Source: JAPWJZ01 sp966211335
Lineage (GTDB): Bacteria; Pseudomonadota; Alphaproteobacteria; Micavibrionales; UBA2020
Direction: 5' to 3'
Length of the DNA stretch: 64,000 nucleotides
Assembly: GCA_966211335.1 (NCBI GenBank)
Contig: CBIHNF010000004.1
Location: 131,635 to 195,634, forward strand
The notes beneath the pieces are model-generated. The model saw only the letters and a list, made by a program, of their open reading frames with translations. It did not search any database and had not been told where the DNA came from. Both the position numbers and the translations under genes were made by a program. Of the stretch, positions 1-9,241 are shown piece after piece. How positions within the stretch are numbered: position 1 is the stretch's first letter; each line of letters opens with the position of its first letter.

Positions 1-1323
1 GTCGTAAATCTCGACACCGCGATCAAGGCTCGCAAAACCCATGCGGTGCAGCGCATCAAGGTATTTATCCGCGCCGACATGGTTGATGGTGAGCAGCGCG
101 GGAATGTTGAGGGAGTTGGCCAAAGCCTCCCGCAACGGAATGCGTCCGTAATACATGTTGCTGTAGTTGCGGAAGTTGTGGAGGCCGGTGCCGATGGCTT
201 CGGACAGCGGCGCATCGTCAATCATCGTCGCCGGCGTCCAGCCGCTGTCGAGCGCGAGGCCGTAGAGCAAGGGTTTCTGGGAGGAACCCGGCTGGCGCGG
301 CACGGTGACCGCATCAATCGCATGGCCGGGTGCATCGGCATTGCCAGCGCCCGCCACCACATAGGCCAGCACATCCCCCGTCGTATGGTCGACGACAAGG
401 GCGGCCGCATTGTGCAGGTTGCGTTTCGCCAACTGCCGCACACGGTCGTCAAGAATGCGCTGAACGGTTGCCTGCAGCCCCGCATCCAGCGTTGAATGCA
501 ACCGATTGCCCGCGCCCTGCGCATGGGCGCGGAGGTAGGCCGCGAAATGCTCGGCGTTCACGGGTTCTGCGGGCGGCGTCAATTGAAAGGTTTCCGCCTT
601 CACCCGCGCCACATCAGGCGCTGTCATAACGCCTTGGGTTTCAAGCGCTGCGGCAAGGCGGTCAATGGCGTTGGTAATCTTGTCGGGATTTTTGTAGAGG
701 TCGTAGCTGCTGGGCGCACGGGCGAGGACGGCGAGCGCCAGCACTTCCCGCGGCGTCAGCGTCGACAAATCACGGTCGAAATAATAGCGCGAAGCCTGCG
801 CCACGCCGCGGCGGTTGGCGGCATAGGGCACTTGGTTGAGATAAAATTCGAGGATTTCCGCCTTGGAATATTGCGCTTCCAGCAGCGCGGCCTCCCAGCC
901 CTCCACCCACTTCGACCAGATGTTGCGCGGGCGCGGGTTGATCATGCGCGCGACCTGTTCGGTGATGGTGCTGGCACCGCGCACGACATGGCGGGATTTC
1001 CAGTTCTGCAACAAAGCGCTGCCCCGCGCCTGCCAATCGACGCCGTTATGCTCGAAAAACCGCTTGTCTTCCGACACGACGAAAGCCTGCTGCAGCAGCC
1101 CGGGGATTTGATAGAGGTTCAGGTTGTCGTAAACGTTCCAGCGGTTCTGGTAGCTGATGGTGAGCGGCTGGCCGTTGCGATCCGTCACCTGCAGAGTCTG
1201 CGCATCCGACTGCAATTTATGCAGCGACGATTTGACGGGGGCCACCGCCGTACAAGTGGCAATGGCGAGGGCCGCAAAAGCCCCCGCCATGCCGTAGAGT
1301 GCCTGTTTGACGCGGCGGTTCAT
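1..1323 (-). CDS. pbpC: Penicillin-binding protein 1C, 5' part (runs off the window)
   Basis: Bifunctional periplasmic peptidoglycan synthase with glycosyltransferase and transpeptidase domains. About 441 codons are visible from the ATG; the family is usually 700-800 residues, so the C-terminus lies outside. A hydrophobic N-terminal anchor (about residues 8-28) precedes the GT51 glycosyltransferase motifs EDKRFFEH (85-92, with the catalytic Glu) and GASTITEQ (116-123). Near residue 346 the transpeptidase SxxK nucleophile appears as SSQK. The start is one base after the stop of the alpha-2-macroglobulin gene, so the two are co-transcribed, as is typical for pbpC and yfhM-type genes. The assignment to 1C rather than 1A rests mainly on this neighbour. 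Confidence 0.9.
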   Translation of the reverse strand, partial: MNRRVKQALYGMAGAFAALAIATCTAVAPVKSSLHKLQSDAQTLQVTDRNGQPLTISYQNRWNVYDNLNLYQIPGLLQQAFVVSEDKRFFEHNGVDWQARGSALLQNWKSRHVVRGASTITEQVARMINPRPRNIWSKWVEGWEAALLEAQYSKAEILEFYLNQVPYAANRRGVAQASRYYFDRDLSTLTPREVLALAVLARAPSSYDLYKNPDKITNAIDRLAAALETQGVMTAPDVARVKAETFQLTPPAEPVNAEHFAAYLRAHAQGAGNRLHSTLDAGLQATVQRILDDRVRQLAKRNLHNAAALVVDHTTGDVLAYVVAGAGNADAPGHAIDAVTVPRQPGSSQKPLLYGLALDSGWTPATMIDDAPLSEAIGTGLHNFRNYSNMYYGRIPLREALANSLNIPALLTINHVGADKYLDALHRMGFASLDRGVEIYD

Positions 1324-1324
1324 T

Positions 1325-4300
1325 TTAGTTGTCGTGGCCGCCCTCTTCCGGTGCGTCGGATTCATTCTCCTCCGGCGCATCCTGATCATGCTCGTCGCTA
1401 TTATCGTCCGGCGTTGCATTTTCATCCGGCTTCGCGGCTTCGGGTTTCGGCTCCGCTTTCTTGTGCGGCGCTTCTTCCGGCATGTTGGCGGGGCGTTCAG
1501 CCACCGCCAGCTCGCCGGTTACATCCTTGCCGTAGACGTCGGAGTCGTACATTTCTTCCGCCAGCGTCGGCATGATGGTGAAGATGCCTTCCGCAATCGC
1601 CTGCGCCGTATAGCTCAAGTGATAGTTGCCGGCAGGCAGGTAGTCGGCATAGAAGCGCACTGAATCATGGCGCAGTTCCTGATGGTAGAAGCTCCAGCGG
1701 GAGACGTTATAACCTTCCCAGTCGGAGAATTTGAAGAACCAGGAACCGCCGGCGGCTTCAAAATCGCCCTTATCCGCATCGACCTGCGAGGTGTTCGCCA
1801 GCTCGCGGTTGACAGGCTCGAGGCCGCCCGGCACCGGGTCATTGACGGCGACGAAATTGCGGGCTGCGGGCAGCGACAGGTAAAGGTCAACACGCACAAG
1901 TTCGCCGCGTTTCACTTCATCTTTCGTTTTCAGCAGCTCCCACTTGTCGCCCCGCTCCACGCTGTATTCGCGGTGCAGCTCGATGCCGGAGTTGACAGGC
2001 TTTGCAAGGTCGGCACGCGGCGCGTAGCGGAGGCGCGTGTTGTAGTACAAGCGCCCTGCCCCGTTCCGTTCAATGTCGACCGTCGCCTTGGTGCCGACAT
2101 CGGCGGGCGTAATCGGCCGGTCCAGCGTCACCTGCTTGTCGCGGAGGTCACTGAAGGACGTATGGCCGAATTCCGCGCCGTTCAGGGCGGCGGTGACTTT
2201 CATGTCCGGCTTCACGTTTTCGTAGACCTTGCTGTAGTCGGCGAGAGCGTTCATGCAGAACATGTTCTCTTGTGTGTTTTCCCAATGGTCGCGGTCCTTG
2301 CGCGTCTGGGTGATGGTGCGGACGAGCTTGAAGGGAATATCGCCCACCAGCTCTTCGCCCTCTTTCGTCTCCCCGTATTCAAGGAAGGCGTCGAGGATGG
2401 CGCAGTTTTCACGCAGCGGGCTGGCAAGGATACGGAGGTAGGAATCATCCAGTTCCTCGTTGAAGATGAATTTCCCGCCCGTCTGGTTGGAGTGGGAAAT
2501 AATATCATCCGCCACAGGCTTCGCCATGTCGATCGCGCCCTTGACACGCAGGGTCGCCATAAGGAAGTGCGTTTTGCCGAACAGGCTCATCTGCTTCACA
2601 TGCGGGGCGTAGCGGTCCAGATCGGCCTTGGTGATCTTGCCGTGCTCCGACAGTGCCGCCAAAGCCACAGCGCGAACCGTGGAGCTCATGCCTTCATCAT
2701 AGAAAGTCGGCATGACGTCGTTTTTCAGCAGGTTCAGCAGGTAGCCGTGCAGCTTGTTTTCGACTTCGACGGGCACTTTATATTTGGAATGCTCCAGCCA
2801 GTTGAAGGCGATGGCGGTATAGGCGGAGAGGTACGGGTCAACGTAATCATCCTGCGCCAGGAAATACGTCATGCCGCCGTTCGGGGCCTGGAAGCTGGAG
2901 GCAACATCAATCGCCGCCTGCCCCAGTTTCTCGGCACCCGGCCAGGTGAACGTATCCGGCATATACTGCTTCAGGTTGAGGTAGTTGGCGGCCATGACAC
3001 CTTTCGTTAAAATCTGCTCCCAGCAGATATAGGGGTAGTCGCGCATGTAGCGGAACGCCCCTTCCACCGCCGAAATGACGGAGGGCGACAGCACGACGCT
3101 GACGCTGCCGATATCGGGAAAGATATCTTTCGGGAAGGCGATGCTTTCGGTCGCCTTGTTCTCCGTCGTCGTGCCGTAGTTGGCGGCGGTCTCGAGCGAG
3201 CGCATTTTGTTGACGGGCAGCACCTGTTCCATGCCGTCGCCGTCAATGCTGTCGAAGGCCTTGACGGTGAACTTGATCTCGCCTTGCGGCAAATCGCGGC
3301 TCTCCTCCACCACGCCCACCTGCACCGGCATAAACACGGTCGCGCGTTTATAGGGCTCAAGCTTGATGGTTTCGGTATAGGCGTCTTTGGTCTTCGCGGT
3401 ATCGATGAGGCCGCTCGCCTTGATTTCGACGTTGATGGTGCGCGGCTTGTCGGTGCGGTTCATGACGCTGAAGCCGGCCTTGAAGCTGTCACGCTCCGTC
3501 ACCTGGTTCGGCATCACAGGGCGCACTTCGGTCGGGCGGTTGACCTTGAAGTTACCCTGCCCCAGACCCATGCGGTCCGTCGGCGTTGCGGCAAGGGCGA
3601 GGACGCGCCAGCCGGTCAGGTTGTCGGGCGCCTCGAAGTCAATCGTCGCGTTGCCGTCCTTATCCGTCTTCAAGCTGGGGTTCCAGTAGGAGACGAACTT
3701 GAACAGGTTGCGGATGGACAGGTCGCTGCCGCCGTCGCCGCCGGGGTTGGCGCCCTTCTTCTCGAACTTCTGACGGCCGAGCAGCTGGGTGAGCAGGCTG
3801 TAGTTGCGCAAATCCAGTCCGTCCAGCGTGTAGAAGCCGTTGTAGGGGTCGAAGTTGGCGGTGCCGCCGGTGACAAGATCAAAGACGGATTCATCCAGCA
3901 CCGCGACCGCGAGCTCGATGGGTTCGTTTTTGCTGCCGGGCTTTTTGGGTTCGGCATGCAGCGTCACCTGCACTTTGTCGCGCGGGCGATAGACCTCCTG
4001 CGGGGTTTTGGCGGTGACGAGCATTTCTTTATAGGGGTCTTTGACGGGGACGGAGACATAGCCCATGCGGAAGCTGGGCTTGCCAAGATCGACGCCGCCG
4101 TTGTCAATGGGTTTGTCGACGCGCGGCGAGGTGACAAGCACGGAAAGATAGAATCCGGGCAGGTAATCCGGCTTCACATCAAACTCGATGACGGGGGTCG
4201 AGCCTTCCAGCGTCTGCACGAAACTGTCGATGACGCCGTAACGCTCGATCGTCACCAGCGCCTTCGCGCCGGGGAACGGGTTCTTCACCAGATAGCGCGC

Positions 4301-7300
4301 CTTGTCGCCGACATGGTATTCGGTTTTTTCCGGCACGATGGGCAGCAGAACGTCGCTTTCGTTGTTCCACAGCACGTAATCGCTGCCGGTCACCCAGAAA
4401 CCGAGGCCGGAAGCATGTTCGCGGCCTTGCGTGTCGGTGATTTTGGCGAGGGCCTGATACGACCCCGCCTGATCGGGCGTGTAGGAGCAGGTCAGCGCGT
4501 CCGCATCGGACGTTCCGTCACAGCTGCCGACGTCTTTCCATTCGGTATTGTAGTTGGTCAGGTACGCGTTCCCCGCGCCCTTGGTGCGGACGGCGGTGGT
4601 TTCCATGCGCTGCAGCGTGATATGGACTTTGGTGCCTTTCGCCGGCACGCCTTTTTCATCCGTCACGATATATTGCAGGTCGACGGGCTTCTTGGCGGAA
4701 TAGGCCCATTGCGGAGATTTCAAACCCACAAAACGGTCGACGCCGACATAATCGGCCTCCGACTGCGCGGCGACGTATTTGCCGCGGTCATCCTGCACCG
4801 CGGATTCAACGGTCAGGCGGCCATAGGCGAATTCCTGCTTCGGTACGGAAAATTTCGTCAGCTGGTCGCCCTTGTCCGTCAGCGGCTCGATCTTCTGGAA
4901 GATTTGCGCGCTGCCATGGGTCGAATAATCCGGCAGCGTGAAGGTGAAGCCCTGCGCATGCGGGTCTTTCGATTCAAACACGCGCTCCGCCAGCAGCGCG
5001 GTCGTGCGCACTTCGGCATCCGTGTACGGGCCGCCGGAATGCAGTTTCGCATCCGCCTGCACTTCAACTTCCTGATCGGTCTTGAACAATTCGCCGTTCA
5101 GCTGGTTGGTGACTTTGAACGGCACGGGCGTGAAGTCGGAGACGAGCACGCGCAGCGGCGTCCAGGTGCCGTTTCTTTCAGACTCGCTGTTCTCTTCATC
5201 CGAGCTGCCGTCCTCCTTCGCATTCACGAATTTGCCGGTGAGGCGGAAGCTGTACCAGCCGACGGGGGCTTCCTTGCCGGTGGTGAATTCGCCGGAGTAC
5301 GCGCCGAATTCGTTCAGCTTCACGTCGTCAACCGTAGAGGCGACGTTGTCCATCGGGTCGACGATTTCGAGCTTGTAGCCTTCCTTCGGCGCCGGCACCA
5401 GCGTGCGATCGTTCTGGTCGCGGACGTAGAACTTGTACTGGATGGTATCTCCCGCGCGGTAAATACCTTGCGCCGTGGTGCCCCAGGTGTGGATATGGCC
5501 GTATTTCTTTTTGTTCGACGGATAGATATTTTCGTTCGATGCGCGCCAGGTATCAATCGCGAAATCGTTGTTCAGCGGCATCACCGCCATATCGTCGCCC
5601 TTGTCGATGCGGACGAAGATTTTGGGCGATGAATCATCCCAGCCTTCGTTCAGGTCCAGCTGCGGGTCGATTTTTTCGGTGCCGGGCAACAGCGCGATAC
5701 CGTTGTCGTTACTCACCGCCGTCGCCAGCACGTCATTCGGCTTCGACAGGGTCGAGAGCGCGTCTTTATATAATGTGACTTTGGCTTTGGAAACCGGCGC
5801 ACCCGTCGACATATCCGTCACCCAGACGAGGGTGGAGAAATGGCCGATCTTGACATGCACCTGATAGGGCGTGACCACCGCAAACAGGCGATAGGCGGAT
5901 TCCGAGCCTTTGTCGACATAGGGCGTCGTGTCCATATGGCCGTAGACCGCGCCGCTCTTACCTCCGAGGGCCTCGCGCACGCCGAAGGGCACGGCAAATT
6001 GCGTGTCGTTCACTTTCGGCACATTAGTGCTGGCGGATTTATCATCCGCCACGCCCGCTTCCGTGACACTGCGGTATTTGAAGCCGTAATTGTCGAGGTT
6101 GTTCACATACAGCGGCACTTCGCTGTCGGTATTTTTCTCCAGCACGGCTTCATGGTGGTCCAGCTCGAAGTTGGGCTTGCGGTGGTCGGTATCAAACACG
6201 ACCGTCAACTGCTTCATCAGTTTCCGGTCGAATTCATCTGCCACATCGGTATCGGGCAGCTTGGTGAAAAGGCCCTTCATCCAATGCCAGACTTTGCCGA
6301 AGAAGCCAAGCTGCTGCGCCTTGACCTTCACGGTGTATTCGGCGGCGGCTTTGAGGCCATAGGGCAGGCTCACATCGTAGGTGCGGCCAATAGTGTGCGG
6401 GCTGGTCAGGTGCGAATATTCGTAGGACATATCGCCCCAGACATCATCCTGATTGTCCTTGTTGCCAATCGCGGGGCTGAAATCAAACTGCGCTTTTACC
6501 ATGGAGCGCTGCACGGGCGCGGTGAAGGACAGCGAAATCGTCGCCATGGGGTTGCATTTCTTGTCACCGGCGGCTTCGCCGGGTTTGAAGAGGATTTCGG
6601 TATCGGCATTGTTGCGGCAGCGCACGCCGAGCAGTTCAAGCTCGGGGTAAGTATCAAAGCTGACCACATCCCGCTGCGCGACCGACAATTCAGGGCCGAG
6701 GGCCGAGGAGAGGCCCGGCTTCAGCTTCATGGTAATCGTGGTATTGAGCGGCAGCTCCTTCGGCGGTTCGACGAGCCAGATGCGGCGGGCTTCCTCTCCA
6801 TCCTTGGCGGTCAGCTGGTCGTCGCTTTTGCGCACGGGCTGCTTGCCCATATCGAGCCAGCCTTTGCCAAAGGGAACGTAAGACGGCGCCTGATGATCAT
6901 CGGGGTCGGCGCTGACGCCAAGTTTGTAATCCGTCTTGCCGTCATTCAAAAACAGCGACTTGCCCATGGTGGATTTGGTGACCGGCTGGTCCAGCACCAC
7001 GCGGATGACCGGCGTGCCGGGAGAGCGCCATGTTTTAAACGAGGTATATTCAACATCCGCGCGCTTGGTGATGAAATTGTCTTCATAGGCTTCGGCCAGC
7101 TGTGCGCCGTCTTCCGCCTTGATTCCCGGCAGCATCTTCATGCTGTATTTTGTCGAGCGGTCGAGCGCCGCTTTTTCCGTCAACTGGCAGGCCAATGATG
7201 AGGTGTTGATCCAGCGCCATTCGCAATCGACCGCAGGGGTGATGGTGACGGGAATATCTTCCTTCGCGCGTTCCATTTTGCCGAGCGGCACGACCGGGCG

Positions 7301-7477
7301 GTTGAAGGTGAAGACGATCTGGCGTTCGGATGCCACATCCTCCCCCGTCGGCGTGACGCGGATGACGCGGAGGTCTTTCTGCTCGGCCGCCTTTGCGGAG
7401 TCATAGGCAGCATGTGCCGCCCCCCCGTTGATTGCAAAAAGGGCGACCGCCAAAACCAGCAATAACTTGCGCATCAT
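1325..7477 (-). CDS. Alpha-2-macroglobulin family protein (YfhM/MagD-like)
   Basis: Giant periplasmic protease-trap homologue of 2050 residues. A signal peptide with an AHA-A cleavage site is seen at about residues 1-23; there is no lipobox Cys, so it is probably soluble, unlike the E. coli lipoprotein. Bacterial Ig/MG-type beta domains fill the N-terminal 1200 residues. The thioester motif is at about residue 1485 in the context DYPYICWEQ: the Cys, Glu and Gln of the usual CxEQ are present, with Trp instead of the common Leu. A helical thioester domain and a receptor-like C-terminal domain follow, then an acidic, Pro- and Glu-rich tail of about 70 residues. Family members trap attacking proteases and work with PBP1C, whose gene follows after one base. 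Long open frames on the opposite strand are shadows. Confidence 0.93.
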   Translation of the reverse strand: MMRKLLLVLAVALFAINGGAAHAAYDSAKAAEQKDLRVIRVTPTGEDVASERQIVFTFNRPVVPLGKMERAKEDIPVTITPAVDCEWRWINTSSLACQLTEKAALDRSTKYSMKMLPGIKAEDGAQLAEAYEDNFITKRADVEYTSFKTWRSPGTPVIRVVLDQPVTKSTMGKSLFLNDGKTDYKLGVSADPDDHQAPSYVPFGKGWLDMGKQPVRKSDDQLTAKDGEEARRIWLVEPPKELPLNTTITMKLKPGLSSALGPELSVAQRDVVSFDTYPELELLGVRCRNNADTEILFKPGEAAGDKKCNPMATISLSFTAPVQRSMVKAQFDFSPAIGNKDNQDDVWGDMSYEYSHLTSPHTIGRTYDVSLPYGLKAAAEYTVKVKAQQLGFFGKVWHWMKGLFTKLPDTDVADEFDRKLMKQLTVVFDTDHRKPNFELDHHEAVLEKNTDSEVPLYVNNLDNYGFKYRSVTEAGVADDKSASTNVPKVNDTQFAVPFGVREALGGKSGAVYGHMDTTPYVDKGSESAYRLFAVVTPYQVHVKIGHFSTLVWVTDMSTGAPVSKAKVTLYKDALSTLSKPNDVLATAVSNDNGIALLPGTEKIDPQLDLNEGWDDSSPKIFVRIDKGDDMAVMPLNNDFAIDTWRASNENIYPSNKKKYGHIHTWGTTAQGIYRAGDTIQYKFYVRDQNDRTLVPAPKEGYKLEIVDPMDNVASTVDDVKLNEFGAYSGEFTTGKEAPVGWYSFRLTGKFVNAKEDGSSDEENSESERNGTWTPLRVLVSDFTPVPFKVTNQLNGELFKTDQEVEVQADAKLHSGGPYTDAEVRTTALLAERVFESKDPHAQGFTFTLPDYSTHGSAQIFQKIEPLTDKGDQLTKFSVPKQEFAYGRLTVESAVQDDRGKYVAAQSEADYVGVDRFVGLKSPQWAYSAKKPVDLQYIVTDEKGVPAKGTKVHITLQRMETTAVRTKGAGNAYLTNYNTEWKDVGSCDGTSDADALTCSYTPDQAGSYQALAKITDTQGREHASGLGFWVTGSDYVLWNNESDVLLPIVPEKTEYHVGDKARYLVKNPFPGAKALVTIERYGVIDSFVQTLEGSTPVIEFDVKPDYLPGFYLSVLVTSPRVDKPIDNGGVDLGKPSFRMGYVSVPVKDPYKEMLVTAKTPQEVYRPRDKVQVTLHAEPKKPGSKNEPIELAVAVLDESVFDLVTGGTANFDPYNGFYTLDGLDLRNYSLLTQLLGRQKFEKKGANPGGDGGSDLSIRNLFKFVSYWNPSLKTDKDGNATIDFEAPDNLTGWRVLALAATPTDRMGLGQGNFKVNRPTEVRPVMPNQVTERDSFKAGFSVMNRTDKPRTINVEIKASGLIDTAKTKDAYTETIKLEPYKRATVFMPVQVGVVEESRDLPQGEIKFTVKAFDSIDGDGMEQVLPVNKMRSLETAANYGTTTENKATESIAFPKDIFPDIGSVSVVLSPSVISAVEGAFRYMRDYPYICWEQILTKGVMAANYLNLKQYMPDTFTWPGAEKLGQAAIDVASSFQAPNGGMTYFLAQDDYVDPYLSAYTAIAFNWLEHSKYKVPVEVENKLHGYLLNLLKNDVMPTFYDEGMSSTVRAVALAALSEHGKITKADLDRYAPHVKQMSLFGKTHFLMATLRVKGAIDMAKPVADDIISHSNQTGGKFIFNEELDDSYLRILASPLRENCAILDAFLEYGETKEGEELVGDIPFKLVRTITQTRKDRDHWENTQENMFCMNALADYSKVYENVKPDMKVTAALNGAEFGHTSFSDLRDKQVTLDRPITPADVGTKATVDIERNGAGRLYYNTRLRYAPRADLAKPVNSGIELHREYSVERGDKWELLKTKDEVKRGELVRVDLYLSLPAARNFVAVNDPVPGGLEPVNRELANTSQVDADKGDFEAAGGSWFFKFSDWEGYNVSRWSFYHQELRHDSVRFYADYLPAGNYHLSYTAQAIAEGIFTIMPTLAEEMYDSDVYGKDVTGELAVAERPANMPEEAPHKKAEPKPEAAKPDENATPDDNSDEHDQDAPEENESDAPEEGGHDN

Positions 7478-7602
7478 TCGCTCCGCGAAACAGCTTGTGA
7501 AATTCGTCTTGAGAAGTGTCCACTATAATGATGAAAAAGACATAAATACCAGCGGGAAAATATGTTCTTGCAATATTCGGCATATGGAATTATTTTTTCG
7601 CC

Positions 7603-7893
7603 ATGCAACAGCAGAATGACAACAAGCAAGCCGCCCTCAAGTCGCTCCTCGACCAGGTGTTTTTTGAACATCCGCGGCAGGCGGGCGAGACCTATTGGGA
7701 ACATTTCAAGTTCACCATTTCCATGTCCTGCCGCCTTGGCCTCTGCTGCGCCGCGCTGCTTGTCCACGGGCTTGTTCCCAGCCTTTTCGTGCATACCACC
7801 AGCAACAAGATGAAAAAGGCCAATGCCATTTTGCGCGCCCGGGCGGATAAAACCATGGAAGCCGCCGCGCAAGATAGTAACTGGATCATCTAG
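7603..7893 (+). CDS. DUF6356 family small membrane protein
   Basis: A 96-residue protein with the family-typical segment FFEHPRQAGETYWEH near residue 20, followed by one hydrophobic helix (about residues 40-62, with two Cys) and a Lys/Arg/Ala-rich helical end. Proteins of this type are small inner-membrane proteins of unknown function, common in Alphaproteobacteria. The gene is divergent from the alpha-2-macroglobulin operon and has its own promoter region. The downstream ATG was chosen because the conserved segment begins soon after it. The function is unknown. Confidence 0.75.
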   Translation: MQQQNDNKQAALKSLLDQVFFEHPRQAGETYWEHFKFTISMSCRLGLCCAALLVHGLVPSLFVHTTSNKMKKANAILRARADKTMEAAAQDSNWII

Positions 7894-8049
7894 CTTTTAG
7901 ACATTTCCTGCCCCTCGCCCCGTCTTGACAGCACCCATGCCCCATGGTCATTTAGGGCAACTTTATTATCATGCATTATGCAAACAGAGCCCCTGACCAT
8001 CCGGCAGGCATGCTCCGCATAATTTTGTTTATTTCCAGTGGAGATTCCC

Positions 8050-9177
8050 ATGTCCGACCCCGATAAAAAACCTGAAAGGGTTGAGCCCACTTTTGTTGGC
8101 GCAACGCCCGCTGATATCAAAGATATCCCCGCAGCCCCTGCCGTGACCAATACCAGCATCGCAGAACCCGCCAATACCAACGACGCCCCCGCGGTTGAAG
8201 CGCCGTCGAATGACAACAGCGCCGAAGCCCCCGCTGCCGCCGCCCCCGGCATCAGCCGCAAAAAGAAAATCCTCTCCGCCGTCTTCAACATGGCGGCCGG
8301 TGCGGCCGTGACGGGTGTGGTGAAAGCCGCTGTCGTCGCTTCCATGACCTGGGCGGCTGCGCCTGCGGTGGCGACGCTGCTCGTCTCCTCCCTCGCCGTT
8401 GGCGTGGCCTCGGCCAGCTTCTGCCATCTTGCGCAAACGCGCGCGGCGAAGAAGAACAACACCATCGCTCCCAAATTCTGGAGCAAGGCGACTGCGAAAA
8501 CCGCCGCGAAAAGCTCGGCCTTCGCCCTTGTCGGCGGCGCGCTGTTCCTCGGCTTCAGCGAAGGCATCATCCAGAACTGGCTCGGCTTCGGCCATCATGT
8601 GGCAACGGCGCCCGTCGGCGCCCCGCCCGTAACGGTGGAACATGCAGCGCCTGTGGTTGCAGCCCCCGTTGTTGCGCCTGTCGCTGTGCCGGTCGAACAC
8701 ATCGCTCCTGCCGTTGTGGCTGCACCGGCTGTGCATTGCGCAACGCCGGTCGAGCAGTTTACCGACCTCATCAAAGGCCACCATGTTTCGGCGCAGGTGA
8801 CGGATGCCATGCACCGCGCTGCCTCGAGCAACGCCCATGTGGCGGCGCAGGGCGCGAAGGATATGGCCTTCTACGCCCAGAACGGCCTTGGCGGCGTGCC
8901 GAAAGATGCGCATGTCGCGGTCGAGCTGTTCAAGCAGGCGGCGGATGCCGGCAACGTGCAGGCGCGCGTGGATATGCTGTACCTGCAGCACCACGGGCTT
9001 GATACCATTACGGCTGACAAAACCTCCTCCCTCTCCGCCATGAAAGACATCGCGCACAACAGCCGCGCGAGCCACTTCGTGAAGGCCTGGGGCGGCGCCG
9101 GCAAAACCCTGCCGCATGTCGACTTCAACACCGACACCATTCTGAAAGGCGTGAAACTGGCGTGCCCCAAGGCATAA
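8050..9177 (+). CDS. Membrane protein with Pro/Ala/Val-rich linker and Sel1-like C-terminal domain
   Basis: About 375 residues. The first 75 are acidic and rich in Pro and Ala; two hydrophobic stretches follow (about residues 80-125 and 155-180), then a low-complexity linker of repeated APVV/VEH units. The C-terminal third carries an alpha-helical repeat of Sel1/TPR type: a segment with AKDMAFYAQNG and KDAHVAVELFKQAADAGN. The layout suggests an anchored protein with a spacer that holds a protein-interaction repeat in the periplasm or cytoplasm. The ATG at 8050 is preferred to an in-frame GTG 12 bases upstream because that GTG forms part of the GTGGAG ribosome-binding site. No specific function is recognised. 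Confidence 0.6.
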   Translation: MSDPDKKPERVEPTFVGATPADIKDIPAAPAVTNTSIAEPANTNDAPAVEAPSNDNSAEAPAAAAPGISRKKKILSAVFNMAAGAAVTGVVKAAVVASMTWAAAPAVATLLVSSLAVGVASASFCHLAQTRAAKKNNTIAPKFWSKATAKTAAKSSAFALVGGALFLGFSEGIIQNWLGFGHHVATAPVGAPPVTVEHAAPVVAAPVVAPVAVPVEHIAPAVVAAPAVHCATPVEQFTDLIKGHHVSAQVTDAMHRAASSNAHVAAQGAKDMAFYAQNGLGGVPKDAHVAVELFKQAADAGNVQARVDMLYLQHHGLDTITADKTSSLSAMKDIAHNSRASHFVKAWGGAGKTLPHVDFNTDTILKGVKLACPKA

Positions 9178-9197
9178 GGTTTTAAAACGCTCGAAAA

Positions 9198-9230
9198 AAA
9201 AGGCCGGAATTTATATTCCGGCCTTTTTTT
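9198..9230. terminator. Bidirectional Rho-independent terminator
   Basis: A perfect stem AAGGCCGGAAT / ATTCCGGCCTT with a TTAT loop is flanked by A-runs on the left and T-runs on the right. It can therefore end transcription of the Sel1-like gene from the left and of the glycosidase-like gene from the right, which converge here. Confidence 0.9.
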
Positions 9231-9241
9231 ATTGTGATTTT

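Noticed and set aside
3284..5632. 782-codon open frame on the plus strand
   Set aside because: Lies fully antisense to the alpha-2-macroglobulin gene; the product is Arg/Val/Gly/His-rich with no domain. It is a frame shadow in GC-rich coding DNA, as are similar long frames at 1667-3010 and 5840-7198.
8029..9117. 362-codon frame on the minus strand
   Set aside because: Antisense to the Sel1-like gene; Gly/Arg/His-rich low complexity, no ribosome site and no motif.
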